NCBI GenBank assembly: GCA_031761405.1
Contig: JASEVX010000017.1
Span: 11,233,200-11,297,199 of the forward strand
Reading direction: 5' to 3'
Source: Serripes groenlandicus
Lineage: Eukaryota > Mollusca > Bivalvia > Cardiida > Cardiidae
Length of the DNA: 64,000 nt
The position numbers and the translations under genes were made by a program. Numbering within the stretch: position 1 is the stretch's first letter; each line of letters starts with the position of its first letter. Positions 10,805 through 23,254 of this stretch are shown piece by piece. The notes beneath the pieces were generated by a model. That model did not search any database. It was not told where the DNA came from and saw only the letters and a program-made list of their open reading frames with translations.

Positions 10805-10854
10805 GATTATTGGGATGGTTTCAAGGCTGACAACACTAAAAATATTATATCCGG

Positions 10855-11056
10855 TTAACTGTAATCCTATCCCATAAACAGACGCTTTCTAATGCCTCTG
10901 AAGCAGACGCCTTTTGAAAACATAGTGGCAAAATGAAAAATTGCTCATAATGTTTTCAACTTTATTCAATAACTATTCTTTTATTTGTTAAAGTTTCCAT
11001 AATTTTAACAAGGATAGTCAGCAACACATCTGTTGTATGTGGGAAAGGGGGGTTAG
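10855..11056 (+). mobile_element. TTAA-MITE
   Basis: Diverged left end AATCCTATCCC; the core keeps only one arm. Confidence 0.6.
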
Positions 11057-11295
11057 CTATACACAAGAAAGGAACAGAAGTAACATTTTTAGCACTTACC
11101 TGTAATCTTATTGTCTTAGTCCACCCTTTAATCTAGCCAAATCTTAACACATGTTTACAAACAGACTCGATTCTTTCCGGCATACATTATCACTGAAATG
11201 AAAATAGTTTTCACTCTATATTTTCTGTGGGCATTATTTGTTATCATTTTTTCGGTAAGTTCCAGCTTTTGCAACAATTAGAGTAAAAGCATGTT

Positions 11296-11640
11296 TTAAC
11301 CCTTTCCCTCATATAGACGCCTTCTTACGCCTCTGCAGAAGACAACTTTTGAAAAATTGTGACAAAAGGAGAAATTGCTCTCCTTTTGCCACAAGGTTTT
11401 CACTTTTTCCCAGTCATTTTAACATGCTTTAACAATTACTCTTACCAGCAAAGACACCTCTTGACACCACTATAGCAGACGACTTTTGAAAACATTGTGG
11501 CAACAGCTGAAATTTCAACTCTTTTCAATACCAAAATCAAACTTTCACTTTTAAAATATATAGAAATTTACATGTTTTTGTCCAGATGTTTTCAAAGTCG
11601 TCTGCTACTGACTTGTTGAATGTGGGAAGGAAAATTAATT
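11296..11640 (+). mobile_element. Two partial TTAA-MITEs
   Basis: 11296-11440 has a good left end and a collapsed core; 11446-11640 has subterminal blocks and a TGTGGGAAGG right end. Confidence 0.6.
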
Positions 11641-12070
11641 AAAACCCTCTACAGCAAGCAACTTTTGAAAACGTTACGTGTTTTTTTTTTCAATTTTCCA
11701 CATTGATTTCCACTCTTAATTTTATCTAAACACATATATTTTCCAGTCTTTTATTTTTAACAAACAATATTTAATCTTGAAGATTCATGGACAATCAAAA
11801 TTGAATTTGGAGTTAAATAAATAACGCAATTTTTCACAACATTAAGTAAGTTAAAATATCACTTGCTCAAATCCAAAATATGTCATTCTTACACAAACAC
11901 AGTTTAAAAGCCAATAACTTGAAATTCCATAATATCCATTATTCACCTATTTTTAATTGGTACCGTTTACCTGGTGGGATTACATGGTGGGAGGGTAAGT
12001 TAAACCAGCTTATTATCATAACACCGTTTGATCCCCCATTTCACACTAGCATTTTTCATATTGATTTAAT

Positions 12071-12294
12071 TTAACCCTTTCCCCTCATAAAAGACGCTTT
12101 CTGACCCCTCTGCAGCAGACAGCTTTTGAAAACATTGTGACAAATGGAGAAATTGCTCAAAACGTTTTCAACTTTCTTCTGTTGTTATACCTTCAATTAC
12201 CGGTATAGAGAGTTTCCATTAATTTTGAGTAGACATTTTCAAAGTTGTCTGCTGCAGATTTGCTGTATGTGGAAAGGGTTTTAACACTGTCTTC
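12071..12294 (+). mobile_element. TTAA-MITE
   Basis: TTAACCCTTTCCCCTCAT start; GGAAAGGGTTTTAA end. Confidence 0.75.
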
Positions 12295-12306
12295 AGTGTA
12301 ACTCAC

Positions 12307-12512
12307 TTTACTCTTTCCTACTTGCAGACCCCTTTTGACGCATCTGCAGCAGACAACTTGTGGAACACATTGTGGAGCAATTTTTTTCTTTTGACACATT
12401 TTCTACACTATTTAATAAACACACATTACAGAGATTTCCCATTTTTTACTTAGATATATTTTCAAAGTCATCTGCTGCAGATTTGTTGAACATGAACATG
12501 GGAAAGTGTTGA
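12307..12512 (+). mobile_element. TTAA-MITE
   Basis: CTCTTTCCTACTTGCAGACC variant left end; right end GGGAAAGTGTTGA. Confidence 0.7.
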
Positions 12513-12719
12513 AACTTTCCAGACCATGGATAACTTTTGAAGTCAATGTTGCAGACAACAAACAGTAGAAATGTTGTGAAAAGGTAGAAATTACTAGATT
12601 ATATGACCAATTTCTCCTTCCCCCCCAACGTTTTCAACTTTATAACAACAATAGACTTTCAATATCTAAAGACAGCATTAAAAGTATTTCAGGGAAAGGA
12701 TAAAAGCTATTATTTCAAA

Positions 12720-12949
12720 GTTATTCCTTTCCCTCATAAAGACGCTTTCTGACGCGTTACAGCGGACAGCTTTTTGAAAACATAGTGACAAAAGAAGTAA
12801 TTGCTCAAAACGAGCAATTTCTCCTTTTGCCACAATGTTTTCCACTTTTAGTCATAGGTTATCCATTCAATTATAGAGATTTTCCATTTTTTGACAAAAT
12901 ATGTTCAAAGTCACCTGCTGCAGAATAGTCGTATGAGGGAAAGGGTTAA
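12720..12949 (+). mobile_element. TTAA-MITE
   Basis: Core GCTCAAAACGAGC; right TTAA intact, left TTAT. Confidence 0.82.
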
Positions 12950-13194
12950 AAACATTTCAGGAAAAGGATAAAAGCCATTATTTCACAGTTAACAAATACA
13001 TTTAAATCACACAATGGAATAATCAATAAAGGAGGATTTACCTTTAAATGATTATGTAATCAATCATCGAATTGAAATTATTGAGGTAAAAAAAAGAAGG
13101 TATTAACCCTAACCCTGAGGAAGACTGCATTTGACACTTTCGACACTTTTGAAGCTCTCTTTTTTCAACAACATCTTCAAATTGATCTGTATTA

Positions 13195-13416
13195 TTAACC
13201 CTTTCCCTCATATAGACGCTTTCTGACGCCTCTGCAGCAGACGTTTTTTTGAAAACATAGTGACAAAAGAAGAAATTGCTCAAAACGAGCAATTTCTCCT
13301 TTTGCCACAATGTTTTCCACTTTTAGTCATAGGTTATCCATTCAATAATAGAGATTTCCTATTTTTTTAACAGAAAGTCGTCTGCTGTAGAATTGAAGTA
13401 TGAGGGAAAGGGTTAA
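13195..13416 (+). mobile_element. TTAA-MITE
   Basis: Both TTAA intact; close to 12720-12949 in sequence. Confidence 0.85.
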
Positions 13417-13612
13417 AGTTTATGCATACAGGATTATTCCAGAAGTTACCATTTTTCATTAGACCTTTTCTAACCAGAGAACTCATAAACTACATTTGTT
13501 AAACCATTTATAAATGAACTTTTATAATCAATAGCACGTAATGAGTTTTCGGATAGAATTCTTGCAGAAACCAATAATAAAGTCAATAACCCTTTCCCTT
13601 ATGTAGACAACC

Positions 13613-13777
13613 CAGGGGTGGCAAAATATGATTTTGACTTACTTGTCCGTTTTTTCAAAATGCTATTTTGCGCTTGTCCGTATGATAGTTATATAGTAAA
13701 TCCCTACAAAATTTCACTTGTCCGCACAGGCTCTGGGACAAGCTGGGCAATACAGACAATGGATTTTGCCACCCCTG
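13613..13777 (+). mobile_element. hAT-like MITE, 165 bp, inserted in a TTAA-MITE stub
   Basis: Terminal inverted repeats CAGGGGTGGCAAAAT and ATTTTGCCACCCCTG. Flanking octamers AGACAACC and GTTCAACC agree in five positions. CAGGGGTGG ends are classic for hAT. Left of it is a 25-bp end of the TTAA-MITE (13586-13610). Confidence 0.7.
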
Positions 13778-13861
13778 GTTCAACCTATAATCATTAAAAG
13801 CTATACTCTCTATGGGGTTTTACCCCGGCATTTCCTTTAGTAAGTTATCACTACTGTTATT

Positions 13862-14045
13862 ACTGGTTCATTCATCCTGACACCAGCATGTCAGTCATAA
13901 TATTAACCTCACAGTACTGAGTGCAAAGGAGGAAAATGGCATTAAGTACCATTTTTCAAATCTTTGGTATGACCCGGTCTGGAGATCGAACCCATGACCT
14001 CCGCACCTGAGGCAGATGTTCTACCACTACACCTCTTAGGCGGTT
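13862..14045 (-). mobile_element. tRNA-headed SINE C
   Basis: Reverse strand reads GTAGTGGTAGAACATCTGCC then GGGTTCGATCTCC, that is A and B boxes, followed by GGTCATACCAAAG. Confidence 0.6.
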
Positions 14046-14264
14046 TACAGCTATACACTTTCGAAACACTGTGAGTGTCAAAATAAGAAATTACCTCGTA
14101 ACAACTAACATACTACAATTTTTGTAGTATTAAAGTATGGTCTCTGATGTAAGGATATTTATAAACATATTTTGAAATACAATGTAGTAGTTGATTTCAA
14201 TTCAAAATATTGTAAATGAATTTGAATTTCATTATTTAGCGCTGGGCACAGTGACAGCAAAAGA

Positions 14265-14440
14265 GTATTGAAAACATTGTGGCAAAAGAAGAAATTACTC
14301 ATCAGTAATTTCTGCTTTTACAACAAATTGTTTTCAACTCTTTTTTACTAATCTTACCTTCTACTATTTAGATTCTAATTTTTCTTTTGTTTAAAGTACA
14401 TTGTAGTTTGCTGCAGATTTATTTTAAGAAAGAAAGGATC
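14265..14440 (+). mobile_element. TTAA-MITE, ends lost
   Basis: ATTGAAAACATTGTGGCAAA and GAAATTACTCATCAGTAATT core remain; termini gone. Confidence 0.5.
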
Positions 14441-14540
14441 GAATTGCATGTCCTTACAGGTATTATTAAGTTAAACCAGATTTAGACTTTTTTTTGTATC
14501 TATTTATTCCATGTCATGACAATTTTTGACGAATCACATC

Positions 14541-14765
14541 CTTAACCCTTAAGGGCTCTAATTCCCACATACAATAAATCTGATGACTGAAAGTATGTAG
14601 GCAAAAACACAGAAAACCACTCAAAATGTATGTACATGTTATATAATTACTTAAAAAAGGTTGAAAACAGTATGGCAAAAGAGAAATGGCTCGTTTTGAG
14701 CAATTTTTCCTTTCGTCATAATGCTTTCAAAAGTTGTCTGCTGCAGATGAATCAGAAAGGGTTAA
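14541..14765 (-). mobile_element. TTAA-MITE
   Basis: Left TTAACCC followed by a short insertion; right AAGGGTTAA. Confidence 0.65.
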
Positions 14766-14878
14766 CACTTATGTAAAATATTTCTACATTTGTAGTTAAT
14801 AAAGATATTTATAAAAGTTGTGCGTCTAGCAGATTCAATTTGACGGAATGACAGAATTAAGACTTTTGCCACAATATT

Positions 14879-15072
14879 TTAACACTTTCTCACATACGAC
14901 ACATCTGCAGCAGACGACTCTGATAACATCTGCGGAAAGATACGGAAAACCTCAAAAAGTGATGATGGAATTACTGAAAAGAGTTGAAAACAATTTCTTC
15001 TTTTGCCACAATGTTTTGAAATGTTGTCAGCTGCAGAGGGTTCAGAAAGTGTCTACATGTGGGTAGGGTTGA
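14879..15072 (-). mobile_element. TTAA-MITE
   Basis: TTAACACTTTCTCACATACG left end; core reduced to one arm. A right-end fragment follows at 15095-15165. Confidence 0.65.
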
Positions 15073-15339
15073 ACTCTATCCAATTGATTATACTTTCATT
15101 GTGAGAGATTTTCCATATATTTAACCTTGTCTGGTGCAGATTTGTTGTATGAGGGAAATGGTTAAAACCCTTATTAACACTTCCCCCAAATGCCTTTTCA
15201 GTACTGAACATGATACTTTAGAACAGATTTATGGACAAAAAGTATTATGAAATAAACATTGAAAAAGTTTAAAGGGGTTTTGAAACTTTAAAATGAAATA
15301 AAAATTAAAATTTCTTGAGTATTTCTCAAAGAAAATCAT

Positions 15340-16070
15340 TCAGAACTGTAAAGTTTGGTGGAAATTGGTCCAATAGTTGCTTTGGTGCATGTTACAACCA
15401 CTTTTGGTTCAAGGTCAAGGTCGTAATTACAGGTCAAAGGTCATATATATAGACACAAATTATAGTCATGACCTTTGACCTGTAATTACGACCTTGACCT
15501 TGAACCAAAGTGGTTTGCACATTGTCTCAGAATGGTAAACATTTTTAGAGAGTTATTTAAAAATTCTTCAAACGGTTCAAAAGTTATTGTGGGGACACGA
15601 AATATAGTCATGACATTTGACCTGTAATTGTGACATTGACTTTCAACCCAAGTAGTTGTAACATGTGCTCTGCACATCGTCTCAGTATGGTGAACATTTG
15701 TGGTGAGTTATTTCAAAATCCCTTGAACGGTTAAAAAGTTAATGAGCAGACTAAAAATATAGTCATTATGACATATGACCTTTGACCTGTAATTGTGACA
15801 TTATGATTTGTGTGGAGTTATTTCAAAATCCCTTAAGCAGTTCAAAGAGTTATTGAGCAAACACAAAATATAGTTAAATATAGTTAAATATAGTTATATG
15901 ACCTTTGACCTCTAATTGGGAACTTGACCTTGAACCAAAGTGGTTGTTACATTACATGAGCTTTGCACATCGTCTCAGTATGGTGACCATTTGTGGCGAT
16001 TTATCATTCAAGCGGTTCAAAAATTAGGGAGGGGACACAATGTGAGACAGACAGACAGACAGACAGACAC
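15340..16070. repeat. Palindromic and tandem repeat rich in AGGTCA half-sites
   Basis: Opens with a near-perfect inverted repeat at 15398-15513 (arms about 48, spacer about 20), then 150-bp-scale repeats of ATAGTCATGACCTTTGACCT and CATCGTCTCAGTATGGTG. A GACA microsatellite at 16046-16068 closes it. AGGTCAAAGGTCA (a DR1) occurs in both orientations. Confidence 0.75.
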
Positions 16071-16228
16071 CCAGAGCAAAAACAATACATCCCCATTATA
16101 TGGAGGAGACCAAATTGCATTTCTTTTGGTAATTTTGGGAATATGACGATGACAATTTGACCTATACCAATGGAATTTTTTGGGACAAAATTCGGGACTT
16201 TTTCATAAATAATTTGCTTAGAACTATG

Positions 16229-16461
16229 GTTCCCCGGCTCGGCCCAACTTTCTTTCCGACGTTTGACAAAAGTCAATGCGACACGCGTCATTCGTCTTCC
16301 ACCAATGGGCTAAGTCTATGTGGATAAGCAGCCAGTTGCTTGGGAAAAGTGTGGAGTACTGGTGTGAGAAAACCAGGAAATACGTGTTTAGGTGAACTGG
16401 CCGCCGTAATATGACTGAGAAATTGTTAAAAACGGCGTTAAACCCCAATCAATCAATCAAT
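16229..16461 (+). mobile_element. SINE A, truncated at the B box
   Basis: From GGTTCCCCGGCTCGGCC through CCGACGTTTGACAAAAGTC to the GGCGTTAAACCCCAATCAAT tail; CTATGGT flanks both sides. Confidence 0.65.
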
Positions 16462-16606
16462 GCTTCTATGGTACCTGGATATTAAACATCGGTTGTATGT
16501 CTCCGTGAATAGACGCTTGCATGTAAGGGAAATAACAATTTTGTTTATAGTTTCTTCTTTGTTTCCTTTTTTAATCTCTCAAATTCAATCCTGAATGGAA
16601 GACAGT

Positions 16607-16815
16607 GGTGCAGTGGAAGACAGTGGTGCAGAGGTAGAGCGTCGGCCTCTCACATCAAAGGTCCCTGGTTCGAGTCCCGTGATGAGCGGGTCCTGACTTT
16701 GGGATTTTTCCACACAATCGGCGCGAGTACTGGTTAAGTATCCAGGAAGCAGACATCGAGCGTGATTAATATAAGCTTAAAGCTTGTTTCGCAATCGATT
16801 TAAAATAAATAAGTT
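16607..16815 (+). mobile_element. tRNA-headed SINE D
   Basis: GTGGTGCAGAGGTAGAGCG and GGTTCGAGTCCCGTGATG give A and B boxes. The first 17 bases are duplicated just upstream. Tail AAAATAAATAAG. Confidence 0.6.
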
Positions 16816-17125
16816 TAAACTAATCCTGAATTGAGTGCATGAGAAAAGGTTCAAGTTAGCATAAATTTCTAAACAGTGTAGGTTCAGATCATCTTGTCTA
16901 ACTCAGTATCTGCTCTGACTTATCAGAATCTACACACATTGATGGAAGCTTCTAACAAGCTTGTATAAGTAATATATGACGTGAACAGTGTAGATGTGGA
17001 TTATACTGTTCACAGGCAACAATTAAACTTAAATACCTTTTTTCTATGCACGGACTCCATTGAACTTTGTTCTACAGTGTTAACTCACTGTCTGGTCTTA
17101 TCAGATACATTCAACAGTTGTAGTC

Positions 17126-17345
17126 TTAACCCTTTCCCACATAGAAGAAATCTGCAGCAGACGACCTTGAAAGCAAACCCGAAAAAATTTGGAAGAGCAA
17201 TAATTGAATAGAGTTGAAAACATGGTGACAAAAGGAGAAATTAATCATTAGTCATTTTGAGCAATTTCGTCTTTTGTGGACATGTTTTCAAAAAGCTCTC
17301 TGCTTCAGAGGTTCCAAAACGTGTCTTTATGAGGGAAAGAGTTAA
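17126..17345 (-). mobile_element. TTAA-MITE
   Basis: TTAA at both ends; 220 bp. Confidence 0.8.
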
Positions 17346-17472
17346 AGATCTCTGACACCATTTCCAAGATTTTCTTTTTTTTTCTCAGTAGTATGCTCTC
17401 ATCAGAATACTTTCATGTCTTGAGATAATTTCAATTTTGATAAATACTCTAGGTACAGGACCAATCCTTGTT

Positions 17473-17670
17473 TTAACTTTTTCCAACCTGCAGACGCTTT
17501 TCTGAAAACACTACAGGAAAAAGAGAAATTGCTGATGGATAACCTATGACTAAAAATGAAAAACATTGTGACAAAAGGAGAAATTGCAATTTCTTCTTTT
17601 GTTACTATGTTTTCAAAAAGCCGTCTGCTGCAGAGGCGTCAGAAAGCGTCTATATGAGGGAAATGGTTAA
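17473..17670 (-). mobile_element. TTAA-MITE
   Basis: Chimaeric left part (CCAACCTGCAGACGC) joined to a normal right half; both TTAA present. Confidence 0.7.
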
Positions 17671-17933
17671 ATCATCAGCAATTACATTTAGTTTTTATTG
17701 AATGAAATTTGAGTTTTAAATAGCTGTAACATTGGTAAAAGTGTTAACATTTATTTATTAATTAGGTGGCACACAAATTTCTGTCCCTATTAATAGCTTG
17801 TCAAATACAAAAATGCAGCAAATCAATGGGATATTTCAGCTCAAATGAACTCGAACTAAAGTGAAGGATTAGTTTTTAACCCTTACCTCTATTTTAGAAA
17901 CCCTTTTCAAAGGGAAAATTATGACAAGAGGAC

Positions 17934-19047
17934 CATGATGGTCCTATATCGCTCATTGAGGTCAACTAGATGACGCTACATACCAAATATCAAAGGCCTT
18001 GGCCCTCTACTTTTAGACAAGAAGATGTTCAAAGTTTTTCTGCTATAGGAGTCTATGTAAAACAAGTGACCCTCAGGGGAGGGGTCATTTTTTACCCCAT
18101 GGCTATAATTTGAGCAATCTTGGTAGAGGTCCACTAGATGATGCTATACATACCAAATATTAAAGGCCCGGGCCCTTTACTTTTAGACGAGAAAACAAGT
18201 GACCCCTTGAGAGGGGTCACTTTTCACCCCAGGGCTATAATTTGAACAAGCTTTGTAGAGGTCCACTTGATGCTACAGCACATACCAAATATCTTTTAGA
18301 CAAGAAGACTTTTTAAGTTTTTTCCCTATAGATATGAGTCTATGTAAAACAAGTGACCCCTGGGGAGGGCTATAATTTGAACAATCTAATGGTAGAGGTC
18401 CACTAGATGATGCTACATACCCAATATGAAAGGCCTGGGCCCTCTATTTTTAGACAAGAAGATTTTTTAAGTTTTTTCTCTATATGAGTCTATGTAAAAC
18501 AATAGACTCCCAAGGGAGGGGTAATTTTGACCTAAGGGCTATAATTTGAACAATCTTGGTAGAGGTCTACTAGATGATGCTATATACCAAATATCAAAGA
18601 CCTTGGCCCGCTACTCTTAGACAAGAAGATTTTTAAAGTTTTTTCCCTATATGAGTCTGAAAAACAAGTGACCACCGCAGAGGGGTCATTTTTGACCCCA
18701 GGGCTATAATTTGAACAATCTTGGTAGAGGTTCATTAGATGATGCTACATACCAAATATCAAAGGCATGGGCCTTCTACTTTCAGACAAGAAGATTTTTT
18801 TAAGTTTTGGTTAATTCCCCTTTTTTTTTGCAGTGGCAACCAAAGTTCTACATGAAATAGAATTCTTTTAACAAATTTGAAAGAGATCCACCCAAGGAAC
18901 ATTCCTTTAAAATTATTTTGAATTTGGTTAATTGGTTAATAAGAGGAGAAGTCGTTTGTAGGAAAATGTGAACGGACGGACGACGACGAAGGACGGTGAG
19001 CGATCACAAAAGCTCACCTTGCACTTTGTGCATAGGTGAGCTAAAAA
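17934..19047 (+). repeat. Interspersed element G, full copy with internal tandem units
   Basis: Starts ACAAGAGGACCATGATGG and ends with hairpin AGCTCACCTTGCAC...GTGCATAGGTGAGCT. Internal units of about 180-190 bp (ATACCAAATATCAAAGGCC, CAAGTGACCCC, GGCTATAATTTGAACAATC) are repeated five to six times. Unclassified, non-coding. Confidence 0.7.
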
Positions 19048-19089
19048 GTATAAACGCATGAAAGAACAAATCGATGGTTTCATGGAAAA

Positions 19090-19155
19090 TGGTTGTTAAG
19101 TGCATCTTGAACAAGATGTATATAGTTACAACCGTTTCGCATGAAGCCCTCAAAA
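19090..19155 (+). mobile_element. MITE family 2, decayed end
   Basis: GTTACAACCGTTTCGCATGA followed by AGCCCTC matches the right end of family 2; the left part is poorly preserved. Confidence 0.4.
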
Positions 19156-19330
19156 TATTGAATGGAATTGAAAACATTGAGGCAAAAGATTCAAATGTTG
19201 TTAACTTATGATTAATCTAAAATTGTCTTCAAAATTATGAAAAAAAGGTTTAACCCTTTCCTACCTGCAGAACCATTTTAAGAGTCATTTTCAGAAAATG
19301 ATTTAATAATGACACAGTATCATTTTATAC

Positions 19331-19566
19331 TGATAAATCTTTTCCAAAGTGCAGACACATTTTGAAGGATCTGCAGCAGACGACTTTTAAAAACATTGTG
19401 ACAAAGAAGAAATTGCTCATGATGAGGAATACCTCCTTTTCCTACAATATTTTCAACTTTATTCAATAGTTTAACTTTCAATTATAGAGTAGTTTCATAT
19501 ATTTCCCTCGCAGTTTTCAGACAAAGTCCTCTGCAGCATATTTGTTGTATGTGTTATAAGAGTTAA
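19331..19566 (+). mobile_element. TTAA-MITE
   Basis: Older copy; right TTAA shared with the next. A separate left-end stub lies at 19250-19290. Confidence 0.65.
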
Positions 19567-19792
19567 CCCTTTCCCTCATAGAGACACTTTCTAATGCCTC
19601 TGCAGCAGACGGTGTTTTGAAAACATAGTGACAAAAGTAGAAATTGCTCAAAACAAGCAATTTCTCCTTTTGTCAAAATGTTTTCCACTTTTAGTCATAG
19701 GTTGTCCATTCAATTATAGAGATTTTCCGTGTGTTGACAAAATATGTTCAAAGTCGTCTGCTGCAGAATTGTTGTATGTGGGAAAGGGTTAA
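19563..19792 (+). mobile_element. TTAA-MITE
   Basis: Both TTAA intact; core GCTCAAAACAAGC. Confidence 0.85.
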
Positions 19793-19818
19793 AGGGTATA
19801 CCTTTGATTGGACATGGT

Positions 19819-20046
19819 TTTAACCCTTTCCCACCTGCAGACGCATTTTGACGCAATTGCAGCAGACGAATTATGAAAACATTGTGGCCAAAGGTGAAAT
19901 TACAAATGATGAGCAATTTCTCCATTGGCCAATGTTTTCAACTTTATTTTACAATTAAGCCATCTTTTATGGAGACTTTTCAGGTTTTTGTCAGTATGTT
20001 TTCAAAGTCGTCTGCTCCAGATTTTTTGTATGTGGGAAGGGGTTAA
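19819..20046 (+). mobile_element. TTAA-MITE, B subfamily
   Basis: CACCTGCAGACGCATTTTGA left end; TTAA on both sides. Confidence 0.82.
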
Positions 20047-20832
20047 AAAGGAAATGGTCCACCTGTATTATGGTTAACCTGGAACGTTAAGGAAAGAACT
20101 GTAACCCATAATGCTATAATAATTGTCTACATGAATTGCTTCCCTTTAATCTTTTCCCAAATTTTAGTAACACTTCTGTGAGAAATATTTATTGCATAGT
20201 GAAATTAAAAGCAATCCAAAAAACTTCAACCAAATAAGAATATCTGGACGCTGAAACTGACACTGACAGAATGATGATTTAATTACAAAAATTAGTGCAT
20301 AAAAATTGTTTTGTTTTAGTTACGTCAGTCACAACATTTTTATATTATTAACAAAAACTTAGTCTTTCACCTTGAGAGAAACATAAAATTGACCATTCAA
20401 TTTACGACATTATAATAAACTATATAAAGAACCAATTATAACAGTTTAAGCCGTTTTACAACAGTGTTTCTATGGCAGGTCGAGAACCGTCGCTGTAAGA
20501 CTTTTAAAATTTTGTTAAGTCAACAACACTGCTTTAGATTCATAATTTTTTTCAAGTTTGCATGTTCAGGGGTCACACTGGCCCAACAATTTCTTGAGCC
20601 ACATTTTTTTTTGGACAGACATCGGCCCATTTTTTTCAAGTAAATACATGAATATATATATATCAGTGCTCCGGAAATTTCTAAATCTCAATCGGTCTGA
20701 TGAAATTTTTATGCGGTTGTAAAATAAGGTAGAAATCGGCCATTAAAAGTGTGCACGAAATCAATGCAAAAATGTCTCAAATTTGTTTGTGTACAGAACC
20801 GCGCGAAACCAATCAACACTAATTGTAATTAT
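20047..20832. other. AT-rich spacer, nothing recognised
   Basis: No coding frame; short ATATATATAT run at 20653. Confidence 0.5.
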
Positions 20833-21575
20833 AACAAGAGGGCCAAGATGGCCCTAAATCGATCACCTGAATGATAGTTAATTAGAAGCAAATATTTAAC
20901 TGCAAACATCTGTGAAAATTTGATCAGGAGTTCAAATGAAACTGCAGGGAGTGGACACTCAGTTAAAGAAATAGTTTATCAGTAAAAGCCCTTTAACCCT
21001 TTCCCTCATACGACAATTCTGCAGCAGACGACTTTGAACGTATTTTGTCAAAAAATAGAAAATCTCTATAATTGAATGGATAACCTATGACAAAAAGTGG
21101 AAAACATTGTGGCACGTTTTGTGCAATTTCTTCTTTTGTCACTTTGTTTTCGAAAACCCGTCTGCTGCAGAGGCATCAGAAAGCATCTATATGAGGGAAA
21201 GGGTTAATAAGAATAGAATTATAAAGTTTTGTCATTTTGCACCTTTCCTGATGCCGCTTTGCTGCCCTGTTTGTCAACGAAATCAATACGGCTGGAACAG
21301 TTTTTGTAGAGAGTCACCCAAAGAACCTTTTTGCCAAATTATCTTGGAATCTGACAAATGGATTATGGAGATGGAGGTTTTTAAAGTTTGGGTATTTTTC
21401 TCAATTTCTGATGCCGCAGCAACAAAAGTTATGCACAGTATACCAAGTTTGGTTAAGATCGGTCAAAGGATGTTCAGTGTAGAGTGGTCACAAGGTTGTT
21501 AGGGATGGACGAACAAACGGACAGTCCCGTTACTATATCCCCATTGCATCTACGTTAGCCAAAGGGATAATAAAG
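20833..21575 (+). repeat. Element G, copy split by a MITE
   Basis: Starts ACAAGAGGGCCAAGATGG and ends in the CGGACAGTCCCGTTACTATA region. The MITE at 20993-21207 sits inside it at a TTAA, so the MITE is younger. Confidence 0.55.
20993..21207 (-). mobile_element. TTAA-MITE inside element G
   Basis: TTAA on both sides; one arm of the central hairpin is deleted. Confidence 0.8.
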
Positions 21576-21732
21576 GTGGAGAACATGTTTTTGTAGATCA
21601 AGCAACTTCAACATAGAATAATTGTTCTTCATAAAGATGCTTTATTATGTGGTGTCCAGTGTTGTTAGCCATACAACTTAAAACCAACAATACTATTGAT
21701 TTAAACTTTGAAAAAAATTATCATTTAAAATA

Positions 21733-22406
21733 CTGAGTGTCTCCTGCCACGTACTTGGCAGGAGACAGCCTTCAGTTGATGGGCTCCTGCCACGTATTAG
21801 CGATGTTTTTAAAAACGTGTCACTATGGATCGAGATGGCTTATCGATTAACTCAATCAACACTCAACAGTCAATTAAAGCAGCGAGCTATATTATTATAG
21901 CTGTTTATCATTTCAGCTGCTTAAACATATCTGAAGAATTATCAAATTGTACAGTTCAAATGACAGATATTATTGCAGTGAATTTTGTGAACGGTCATAA
22001 ATAGTAATAATCAATAAAGATTTAACAACAACACTATAAGTATTAATCAATAAAATAAATAAATAACAAGATATAAAATAAATAAACAATAAAATAAATA
22101 AATAAACAATAAATTAAATAAATAAACAATTAAATAAATAAATAGACAATATAAATCAATAAAATAAAGAAATAAACATTAATAATCAATAATATTAACT
22201 GATCTACTAACTTTGCGTGTATACTAATTTAAACCAATAAAACACACTGTTGCTTTAATCAACTAACTGTTGACAATATTTTAACACCTTTGGAATTAAT
22301 CCCTCAACTAAAAATGTGTGGATCGAGATAACATACGTTACAAAATAAGTACGTGGCAGTAGACAAAATTTAAAACAAAAAAACGTACGTGGTAGGAGAC
22401 TCGGCC
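21733..22406 (+). mobile_element. hAT-like non-autonomous element, 674 bp
   Basis: Ends GAG(TG)TCTCCTGCCACGTAC and GTACGTGGTAGGAGACTCG are inverted repeats, flanked by the direct repeat TTTAAAATA (21724-21732 and 22407-22415). A second inverted motif CTCCTGCCACGTA lies near the left end. No transposase frame; 8-9-bp duplications point to hAT. Confidence 0.7.
22050..22200 (+). repeat. AAATAAAT-type microsatellite
   Basis: Imperfect runs of AATAAATAAACAAT inside the 674-bp hAT-like element. Confidence 0.7.
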
Positions 22407-22415
22407 TTTAAAATA

Positions 22416-23254
22416 TAACATCTTTAGATACATGGTTTACACCGCTTCGCCAGAAGGTGCTATATTCACTTCCAGTGAGTCTTTTAACCTTTTAACTGTC
22501 CCATACTTGCAAGACTTTGTTAATGATAACTTTATACGGGTAAACAAATCGACTGCGAAGCCGGTGATGTTTCCCTTCAATAGGTTATGTGTATGAACTT
22601 TGCAAAACTTTGCTATACCGTCTTTCCAAAAATTGTGTCCAGAGTGGATTTTTCGATGCAGTTACGATTCTGCTACGTTTTGATAACACTCGTCGTCTAT
22701 TTCTAAAACGAGTTAAAATAAAAACTCATATATAAGGATTTTTTTACTTTCCGGAAGTCACAAATCAAAATTTCTGTAATATGACGTCATAGTATGATGC
22801 CATTATATTAGCATAACGCAAATGATGAGTAAATAACCAAAAGGAAAACAACAGAAATGATAGAAAGGGTTATAGTTGTCACAATTTATGTAGTTTCGTA
22901 AATTATGGAATTGTTACATTTGAAGAACTTTATGAAGGGCAAGTTGAAGGGCTTGTAGTGAAAGTTAGATTACTGTCCTTGTGTGACATTGCATTCCATT
23001 GGGTCCGTTTCACTGTTGCATGATGGGAGTTTCCTGACGTCATCACTGAACCCACCAGATTCGATCTCTTTGCTCCCGTACTTGATACAGGACAGTCGCA
23101 TATCAGCGTAATAACAACTGAAGCATTCTTTGGCTACAACCAGAAGACAAACCGAACGAATACCGACAACCCACAGAATAACAACTCCATTTGACGTATA
23201 CTGAGAATAGATAATAGCCTGACAACTACTACTGACCGGTGAGTGACACTTTAA
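22416..23254. other. Region expected to hold the 5' LTR
   Basis: It precedes the primer site. TGACGTCA occurs at about 22,783 and 23,036. No LTR boundary could be proved without the second LTR. Confidence 0.4.
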
